Source of the DNA: Diplodia intermedia
Taxonomy: Eukaryota; Ascomycota; Dothideomycetes; Botryosphaeriales; Botryosphaeriaceae
NCBI GenBank assembly: GCA_021495925.1
Contig: JAKEKT010000035.1
Location: 124,001-188,000 of the forward strand
DNA length: 64,000 nt
Direction of reading: 5' to 3'
Both the position numbers and the translations under genes were made by a program. Positions 56,301-64,000 of the stretch are shown here, one piece after another (position 1 is the stretch's first letter; every line of letters begins with the position of its first letter). The notes under the pieces are model-generated. The model ran no database searches. It was given only the letters and a program-made list of their open reading frames with translations, and was not told the origin of the DNA.

Positions 56301-58227
56301 TCACCGAAGAGGCTCTGCTGCTTTCAACTTCGCGTAGCCTCGAGGCTGCCGTGGGTGCTGGGATTGTGTCGTCGGCCAAAGCTCCTGCCATTGCAAGGGC
56401 ATTCATCTGACCGCCACCAGGTTTACTCTTTCTCTCACGTTCCTCCTTCTCCTTCATCAACTTCTCCTTCACAACAGCCATGTCTTTGTCCGCGGGGTAG
56501 AGGTGGGGGTACAAGTCGCGCAGGGAGATGAAGCCGATCTTGATCAACAGGGCCGCAAGGAAGACCAGGTTCTCTGGAAATCTATCCTCGAAGTCCCTGG
56601 CAGAGGAGGCGTAGAAACGGAGCTTGAACCCGAGCAGTTGTGCAGCCACACGGTTTCCAGGTGGTGGGAGAGTCTTGGTTATCGCCATCCACTCCTTGTT
56701 GAACACGGCTTCCGTCATGTCCTCAGGCTTGGACCCATCCCTCATTCCTCTTTCCTTCTCAATCTTCTCGAGCCTCTCCGCAACGGACTCTCCAGACTCC
56801 AAAGTTACCTCGCCCTTCATGATCCGGCGTCCGCCAAGCTCAAAGAAAGCCTCCAAACCTACTTCTCGTACGCGTTGCCAGAACCTTTTGTCTCTTGCTT
56901 CGCACAGTTCCGCTATTTCCTCCACATCTTTCTCCGTGTGCTGGTGTCCGGAAGCTCCAGGTTGTGCCCATCTCGGTAGAGAGTCAATTCCAAGGGATTC
57001 CCATTCAATGTTTTCGTACGATTTCTCCTCAGGCCACCACGAACTCGCACGCATAAACTTGACGAAGAAGCGATAGTGTCTTATCATAAGGTTGGCGAAA
57101 ACGTCCAGAGTCACATCCAGAGCGCGTCCAACGTCCAGGTCAAAGGCACCAATCAGGGCCTTTACGCGTTGAAAAGCGGCGGCAGCGGCGGTCCAGGTCG
57201 GTTCCTCGTTGTTAGAGGTGGTGAAGTACTCGGTCATCAGTTTGGCGTATCCCTCGGATTCCTCACGGAGCAAGTTGTAATTGGACTGGCGGTAAAGCTG
57301 GTTCGTTGCCATGCGGGTGCCCATCCTCTCGAAAGTCTTCCGGACCATGCCCAACTCTTGCAGCTGCGGTATGTCCAGCTCTTCCTTCATCTGCATAGGC
57401 GAGATTCCTGTCGCAACGAGAAGGTCCCAAAGGCCGCGTGTAACGTGGTCCATGCTGGTGGAAACCGCAACGGTGTCGAGGAACATGGAAGCGTTCTCTG
57501 TAGCGGCGTCTCCGGCCTCGGTCAATACTTCCTTGACAACGCGTCCCGCATCGGCCGGGTCTATCCTGTCGTCCAATCCCGCTCTGATGATCTCTTGGAA
57601 GATTGTGCTCTGCGTCAGAAAATCTTCCTTCTCTTGCGCCTGCACCGCAGCGTCCAAGATCGCCTTCCTCCCAGACGTTCTCCACACCGCCTTGTGCTCA
57701 TCCGTTATGTACTTGTACACGAACTTGATCGGCGGCTTCGGCGCGGGAGCCTTCTGCAGCAACACTGGTTGCGGCGGCGGTGCCGGCGCAGCAGGACGCG
57801 GATGGTCCTGGGGCGTAGCAGGCCGAGGCGTAGCCGCCTGCGCCGACGGCGGGCGCGTCAAGGTCGGCGACGGCGGGTTGTTCTCCGGCCTGGAAAACGA
57901 GGCCGGGCTGGCCCTCGAGACTGGAGACTGCGCGTTAGAGTCACCGCCAGTAGTAGTGGTCACCGGGCTGCCGGCTTCTCGCTCACCGCGGCCACCGCGC
58001 GCACCGCTGCTGTTGCCTCCGCTGCTGTTGCCTCCTCCACGACTCTCGCGCCGTGCTCCTCCACCTCGGCCGCCCCGACCTCCGCCATTGCCGGCGTACT
58101 GGTTCTGCTGCGCGAGGTTGAGGCTCTGCGGCCGGTGGGGCGACGGCCGCGGTCCGGCGCCGTCGCCGACGTCCTGCGAGTTGTAGGGACCGCGTTCGGA
58201 CCGCTTGCGCTTGATGGGCGGCGGCAT
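50387..58227 (-). CDS. THO2: THO complex subunit 2 (THO2/Rlr1)
   Basis: Scaffold subunit of the nuclear THO complex, which couples transcription elongation to mRNP assembly and export. Exons 53144-58227 and 50387-53081 joined across a 62-nt intron (donor GTAAGT, acceptor GGCAG); 2592 aa. The N-terminal 180 residues are low-complexity (Gly/Arg/Pro/Ser). The helical core (about residues 180-1600) holds the THOC2 N-terminal and Tho2 domains; in the latter I recognise FKMLIYLHGAGTPGFRTMFL and LGHFLNLLLLELGKWH. An acidic/Lys-rich linker lies near residues 1190-1280. The C-terminal 900 residues are an Arg/Gly/Asp/Ser/Pro-rich tail with RD and RG repeats, much longer than in yeast (1597 aa total). 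The second exon is read in the same frame, so the tail belongs to this gene. Confidence 0.93.
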
Positions 58228-58968
58228 TGTCGAAGGTGGGTGTGGGTAGAGCTAGCCTTGCGGCGGGCTGATGGTGAGAGAGGCCGTGGTGCGCATTCAA
58301 GGTGGTGAGTGAGGCTCAAAAGCTCGAACAAACTGGAGCTGCGATATGCGTCGGCTGTGGCGCTGCGCCGGGGGGCAGCGATGGTGGGACCCTCGGGCGA
58401 CGACAAAGTACGGGAGAAAAAGGTGGAGGGAAGAAGGAAACAAACGTTGCAGCCGCGAGGGTCGGCGGGGGCGGGTTGCGGGCGATGCTGAAGTTGTCGC
58501 GCTGGTGAAAGCCGGCGCGACGTTTCTCGCCAAGGCCTGGCGCGCTCCGACCAGGGTGCTCCCCGACTGTCGTCACCTCCACTCCGTCTCTCCACCTTCT
58601 CATGTTTTTCGGTTTGCCGCCCGTCGTTTGCACTCCAATTGGCCGTGCACGAGCGTCCTTGGGAAGCCGTATGCAAGCAGGCCCTGTCCAAACCAATTTG
58701 CATGCATTAACCCGCTAGATTCACGGGAAGGAGAGCGGCACAATTTTGCGGGGAAAGCTTGCACGATTAATTTTCACGGGCACGCGCATGCGTCTCATTC
58801 ACACGTACTGTCTCACGGGTGAAAATGAAGTTGCAATCAGCGTGCTGAGGAGCAGAGCTCAACCCAAGCGCTATCATATATTCAAAAAATCTCTCCAAAA
58901 ACTATTCAAGGCCCCAATTGAAAGGAGTGGACGGGCCCGATCGAACCAAAAGGTATCTTATCAGCCTC
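58228..58968. other. Divergence-free gap between THO2 and HEM1
   Basis: 741 bp holding the THO2 promoter and the 3' UTR of the aminolevulinate synthase gene. No other gene is seen. Confidence 0.5.
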
Positions 58969-60903
58969 TTAAGCAGCAGCGGCGACTGCACCGGCCGTCT
59001 GCTTCCTCTCGTGCTCAAGAACAGCCTCGAGGACGCCAGTAGCGCCCTGACCGGCCTTCAGCTGCTCGACAACGCCATCAATGCCGAGCTGGGAATCGGT
59101 CCAGAGAGCTGCCTCCGGAGTCTTATCCGCCTCGCCAACGCCAATGAACCCGCCTTCGGCAGCCCACTCGCTGGTGCGCTTGATACCGAGTTGGGTCCAG
59201 ACGCTGTCGATAGCCTTGACCAAGTGATCGCGGTACTCGCGCGTGTGGCCGGGAGTAGGAGTGACGCGCAGACGCTCCTGACCGACTGGGACGGTCGGGT
59301 AGTTGATGGCCTGGACATAGATGTTCCATTCCTCAAGCAGCATGTCGCTAGCCTTCTTGGCCACCTCGGCATTACCAACGAGAAGAGGGACGATGTGGCT
59401 GGGGTTGGGGATGACGGGAATGTCCTTCTCAGCCAGCGCGTCTTTGGTGGCGCGAGTGTGCAGCTGTTGGAGGCGGCGGTCACCCTGGTAGTTCATCTGG
59501 TACTCAATCGCAGTCTGAGCACCAGCCATAGTTGCCGGAGGAAGTGAAGTGGTGAAGATGAAGCCGGGAGCCAGGGACCGAATAGCGTCAACGAACTTGG
59601 CAGATCCCGCAATGTAGCCACCAACGCATCCGTAGGCTTTGCCGAGTGTGCCAGTAATGATGTCAATGCGGTCCATGATGGTGCCCTTTGGCTTGCCCTG
59701 CACATGGGCCTCGTAGTCCAGGTGTTCGGCAACACCAGCGCCGTGTGGGCCGTACATGCCGACGGCATGGACCTCGTCCAAGAATGTGATGGCGCCGTAC
59801 TTCTCCGCAAGATCGCAAATTTCCTCAATGGGCCCGATGGATCCACACATGCTGTAAACGCTCTCAAAAGCGATGATCTTCGGAGTGTCCGGAGGAAGCG
59901 AAGCGAGCTTCGTCTCCAGGTCGGCCATATCGTTGTGCTTGAACACCATCTTCTTCGCCCCCGAGTGGCGAATACCCTGGATCATCGAGGCGTGGTTGAG
60001 GCTGTCCGAGAGAATCACGCAGTCGGGGAGCTTGCTGCCGAGCGTTGCAAGAGTAGCGTCGTTCGCGACGTAGCAAGAAGAGAAAACCAATGCAGCCTCC
60101 TTCGCATGCAACTGCGCGATCGTGCCCTCCAGCTCAACAGCGTGCTTGTTGTGGCCAGAAATGTTCCTGGTGCCGCCAGCTCCGGCTCCGTACTTGTCTA
60201 GCGTCTCGTGCATCCTCTTTAGGACATGCGGGTTGCGGCCCATGCCCAGGTAATCGTTCGAGCACCAGACTGTCACCTCGTCCTGTTCCGTCGCCATGTG
60301 GGCACGCGGGAAGTCCTTGGCCAGACGGTTAATGTTGTTGAAGTAGCGGTACGACTTGTCCTTGTGCTTCTTGTCGAGCTCATTCTGGTAGAAGCCCTCG
60401 TAGTCAAACTTGACAGGCTGCGGCGAGGGCGGCTTGCCGGAAAGTTGCTGGGCGGCGGAGCTCGCGGTGGTCTTGGTAGGGTGGGCGCCTTGCGGGAAAG
60501 GAACTACGCGCTGCATGTTAGGATCCTAGCGTCACTGCGGCGGCGTCGGCGGGCGCAATTGAGACGTACCTCTCTCGCGGCGCACAGAGGCAACATCAAC
60601 GGCCTGGGCCTCCTTGGAGGAGGAAGTGTGCAGTCTGGCCCTGTGGCCGACCTTGGCGTGGTAGGCACGGGAGCCGCCGAAGGCGCCAGCAAGAACGGTG
60701 TTGCCGGTGCGGGCGCTTTGCACAGTGAGGGCCTTGCCCATGACGGGGCAACGGCGAGCGATGAGCTGCAGGTTGGACATGCTTCCACCGCCGGTCGAGG
60801 CGCTGTGAGTGGCGGTCGAGGTGGACAGCGACCTCAGGGTGGCAGGCGAGGTCTTGTGCAGAAACGGACACATGGCCCTCGATTGGTGAAGAAGCGCCTC
60901 CAT
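58969..60903 (-). CDS. HEM1: 5-aminolevulinate synthase
   Basis: Mitochondrial PLP enzyme condensing glycine and succinyl-CoA, the first step of heme synthesis. Exons 60570-60903 and 58969-60503; 622 aa. The presequence begins MEALLHQSRAMCPFLHK and contains two CP-type heme-regulatory motifs (MCPF and RCPV), consistent with heme feedback. The catalytic core has FNNINRLAKDFPRAH, the glycine-rich YGAGAGGTRNISG, and the PLP lysine in GTLGKAYGCVGG. The intron (60504-60569, donor GTACGT, branch CTAAC, acceptor GCGTAG) keeps the frame. A closer CAG six bases after the branch point gives a frameshift, and an ATG inside the intron at 60516 is spurious. Confidence 0.93.
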
Positions 60904-62376
60904 TGCGGGCAAGAGGGCGGTCGAAATGAGGGATTCGATCCGGGTCGGGGGGCAGGATGGCAGTGCGGGTGCGGCGGAAGGGTGGGAGAGAGAAGTTGGT
61001 GTCGGGAACTGAGGCGGGAGGGCGGAGGTGAGGGCACAAGGCGACTTTTGATTAGAGACAGGGCCCTAAGGCCCTGGGATGGATGCGAGCGATGCGGAGC
61101 CGAGAGTGTCAGCAAGCCGTTCTAGTGGCCGCTGATTGGCCGTGCCGCCGCTATTACCAAGGGCCAGACAAGACGCCTCGGAGACAGCTCGCTGATCTTC
61201 GCTCCCGGCTCCTGCATCGTCTGAGATTCTGCGCGCTCTGGCGCCCGCATCAGCTCAGCTGGGTCTTAGCGGCCTGAATTTGCCTCACGGAAGCCTCCCT
61301 TTGCGGGGACGAAAAGGCCGCGAGCACCGGCGACTTCGGCGTACCCCGTGCGCGTCGCTTTGTTCTTCACTGCCGAACATGCCGCCCCGCTCGGGTCAGA
61401 GGCCACTGCGCCACGGAGCCTTTTTTCTTTCTTTTTACTCTGGCCTCGGCTGGCCGCAGCAGCATCTGTGGTCGCACAGTTCGGACTGCAGGAAAGCACA
61501 GCACTGCCTTGGTCCCGGCCGCCACTGGCAACACGCGCGGACGGAAATCCGGGGTAAAGCGAGGTGTAGCAGCTTTCGGCTACCACGGCTACCACGGCTC
61601 CCGGAAACAGACTGACCGAGCCAGGCACTGGATTGCCAGATCTAGATTGCTTTGGCTTGCACCGGTAACTGTCTCCGGCCCACCCCTCTGCTGCCCAATC
61701 GCGCCGTGCGCATTACGCATCGCGAGCTGACGGCAGCCCCGGCACCCGGGGCTCCCCAACCAATTGATGCCCCCCCTATTCATAGTCTGCGCGCTTGGCT
61801 CTACTCAGCTTTGTTGAGCATGCATAGGCTTACTGGGTTGGAAGCGGCAGCACGCCCCGACCATGCACACCGACATAGCCGCTTATCTCCGGCTACTGCC
61901 TCCATGGGAAGGCCGACATCTCGAAGATCGGCCCGCATGGGACCTTCGTGTTTCGGGTTCCGCGCCGGCACCGAAACAGCCCTTGAAACATGGTACCAAG
62001 CACTGTGCAATACTCGGGCAATGATGGTGTACGCTATGGTAGCAGTAACTGAACCCGTGCCAGACTCAAGCCATGTATGTGGGTATCTGGATCCAGAGCG
62101 CCCCCCAAAAGCAAAGCGGTCCGCCGTCTCAAAAACTCCCCAATGAAGGCTGCCTTATTTACTTCCTCGGACCCCGCTATAAGCCACGTAATTGTTCGGC
62201 GTTGTATGTTCGCATCGAGAACGCTATCAAAAAAGAGGGAGAGGAAATGAAGAAAGAAAGATCCGGCTTCGACCATGTCCTGCCACGGCCGTTGACGTCG
62301 TAATCCACTGCTCAAGTAACTGCAGGAGTGCCCAGAAAAGGCCAAGGGAACTCCTATGTACTACACGCTGACGACC
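60904..62376. other. Intergenic region
   Basis: About 1.5 kb between HEM1 and the SNF2-family gene, both on the minus strand. No gene supported. Confidence 0.5.
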
Positions 62377-64000
62377 TCAGTCGTCGTCCGAAAGGTCAAT
62401 GATACGGCTACGCCTTCCTGTGTTTGAAGATGGCGTAGGCCGCTGGGAGCCACTGCGGTCGTCTCGGGGCTTGGCGGTTGGAGTCTGAGCTTGAACCCTT
62501 CTCTCTGCCTGCCTTCTGAACCTGTTTCTCTGTTTCATCTGCCGAGTGTACCCTGTTAGCATTGCTGTTTGGTACGCTGCTGGTAGAGGCGTTTAAGGGA
62601 ATGGAACTCCATACCTCTGTTTTCGGAGAAGACGTCCGTGCCCTGTTGAACTGGGAGACGGTAGAATTCCGATTATCATGTTGATGGGATGGGGATGTGG
62701 GCCCATCGGGTCCCACGGCCTGTGCTTCACTGCGAGGGGGGCTCGAAAGTCGACGAAGACTCGCGTGGAGAATCGGGCGGTCCCTGGGCCTAGGTGAATT
62801 GGCAGACTCCTCCTGGTCCTTGCCTCGAGGAGTAAGCGATAGGGGTAGAGTCGAGGCCGGGATAGAAGACTTCGACAAAGGAACAGACGGCCGGCTGTTG
62901 TTGACTTCAAGGCCTGCTGGCCTGTCCTCCCCCAGTTCTGGGCTACCCACTCGCTTTTCACCTCGCAAGGGCATTTTCCTTGGAGAAAGTTCAGTCGAAT
63001 TGCTTGTAGTGGTCGCCAAATCCTTTTCGGTAAGGACCTCCCGTGGATTTCTTTGCGACGGCTTCAGCGGCACTTGACGTCTCATGCTGGCAGGTGAGGG
63101 GCCCGCATTGTTGATCCCGGCGTCCGAAGAAGGCAATCCATCGGAACGAGCGTTGTCTTGTGCAGTAACGGGCGTAGTCCATGGTCCATGTTCGCCGCCA
63201 GTGCGAGAGGGTGCAGTACCTGAAGGGTCGGCGCCAAATTCAATGTAGGTCCTTGGCGTTGGTTGAGACTGAGCCGGCAGGAAACTCGGGATTGGGGCTA
63301 AGCCGTTCCGGGCAAGCGCCTTGGAGAAAAGAGCTCTCTGCTCCACTCCGTTGGGATTGTTTCTGCTGTCATCAATGGATGGATTGTCTCTCAAATACTG
63401 CTCCCAAGCGAGCGGGTTCTCCTTCCGAAGCCTCTCTGCTTGTATCATCTTCCGTACCTCCTCATTCTCCTGTTCATTGAGTACGGCGTCAACATCTTCG
63501 GTCATCAAGGTTTCCGTAGTGGTGATAGCACGAAGGCCAGCATCGTCTTCTCCATGTTGTCGGGTGAGGATATTATCAAGGACCTTCCTGTCCTTTCCTT
63601 GATGCTCGGCAAGATCTTCTTGCCCTACTGGTGTAGGTTCGAAGAAGTAGGCTCTCATCTTTGCAGCCTGCCTCTCCGGATTCTGGGCATCGACGACTCT
63701 TGAAGCAAGCTGAGTTTTGAAAAGGGCCGTATTCCAGATCTTTGGTTCAAAGGTGCCACCAGCGAGCATCCGGTATACAAAAACCTCCTTCTCTTGGCCA
63801 ATCCGATATGCTCTACCTATCGCCTGTTCTTCGTTTTGGGGATTGAAGCCACAGTCCAAGATGATGACTCTATTAGCACCTTGTAAGTTGAACCCGGTGC
63901 CTCCGGCCTTGGTAGAGATAAGGAAAACGTCGAATTCGCCCCTGTTGAAGCGTTCCATGAGAGCGGGTCGGTTGGACATTTTAGTTCTGCCGTCCAAGCG
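62377..64000 (-). CDS. SNF2-family ATPase, C-terminal part (5' end beyond window)
   Basis: Chromatin-remodelling or repair-type helicase-like ATPase. Seen: exon 62615 onward to the edge, and final exon 62377-62538, across intron 62539-62614 (donor GTATGG, phase 0). The visible N-terminal part is helicase motif V-VI (STKAGGTGFNL, then QAIGRAYRIGQ), and a RVVDAQNPERQ block follows, reminiscent of the ATRX/ARIP4-like branch. After this come about 300 residues of Ser/Pro/Arg-rich linker and a basic end, terminating in IIDLSDDD. The terminal IIDL plus acidic run is a textbook SUMO-interacting-motif shape (inference). Subfamily uncertain because helicase motifs I-IV lie outside the window. Confidence 0.82.

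Noticed and set aside
58969..60516. Aminolevulinate synthase starting at the ATG at 60516
   Set aside because: That ATG lies in the intron; the upstream exon supplies a mitochondrial presequence with two CP motifs.

Overview
The window is nuclear DNA of a filamentous ascomycete (Pezizomycotina). Reasons: moderately GC-rich genes with short (about 46-75 nt) GT-AG introns and CTAAC-like branch points, intergenic gaps of 0.3-2 kb, genes on both strands without operons, and unmistakable fungal proteins (Gcn2, Cut12, Lys9, Mmm1, Ytp1-type, Swi5, NLP/NPP1). Two NLP genes suggest a plant-associated fungus; a dothideomycete is plausible, but that is inference. Twenty-two protein genes (two cut by the window edges), one tRNA gene and a dispersed miniature transposable element family can be supported. 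All exon boundaries were worked out by hand from splice consensus and reading frame.

Layout. 1-5042 (-): GCN2, missing only its last residues. 5630-7171 (+): Cut12-like spindle-pole protein, head-to-head with GCN2. 8805-10938 (+): MUP-type amino-acid permease with six introns. 12318-12524 (+): small orphan. 14163-15080 (+): Cdc34-type E2. 15768-16291 (-): Swi5. 16645-18331 (+): Ytp1-type membrane protein. 19902-20784 (+): Cys-rich single-pass protein, convergent with an NLP gene at 20908-21719 (-). 23693-25329 (-): Mmm1, divergent from an SDR at 25620-26756 (+). 27287-28994 (-): saccharopine dehydrogenase Lys9 with a 10-nt microexon. 29535-30662 (+): Derlin. 30930-31996 (-): LaeA-like methyltransferase. 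32767-34280 (+): Cbf5. 35220-36562 (+): Sis1-type DnaJ protein. 37675-38566 (-): alpha/beta hydrolase. 39352-39966 (-): small two-helix membrane protein. 41408-43027 (-): Pro/Ser-rich orphan. 44182-45198 (-): second NLP. 46650-46738 (-): intron-containing tRNA-Lys(CTT). 47718-48368 (-): C2H2 zinc-finger protein. 50387-58227 (-): THO2, 2592 codons. 58969-60903 (-): 5-aminolevulinate synthase. 62377-64000 (-): C-terminal part of a SNF2-family ATPase.

The genes are mostly unrelated housekeeping functions: translation control, spindle pole, ubiquitination, recombination, ERMES tether, lysine and heme synthesis, ERAD, pseudouridylation, mRNA export. A modest thematic link is GCN2 (general amino acid control) and LYS9, whose upstream region carries a TGACTCA motif. 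The most lifestyle-specific part is 19.4-21.8 kb (MITE, Cys-rich membrane protein, NLP) and 43.9-46.2 kb (second NLP flanked by MITE copies).

The most interesting non-genic signal is a miniature inverted-repeat element with TIRs like CACAGCRGGYGACA, an internal palindrome built around TCCGGA, and 4-bp target duplications in the two intact copies (19468-19662 and 46000-46142), with four to five degraded copies elsewhere. I see no CRISPR, prophage or gene cluster encoding a novel multi-gene system.
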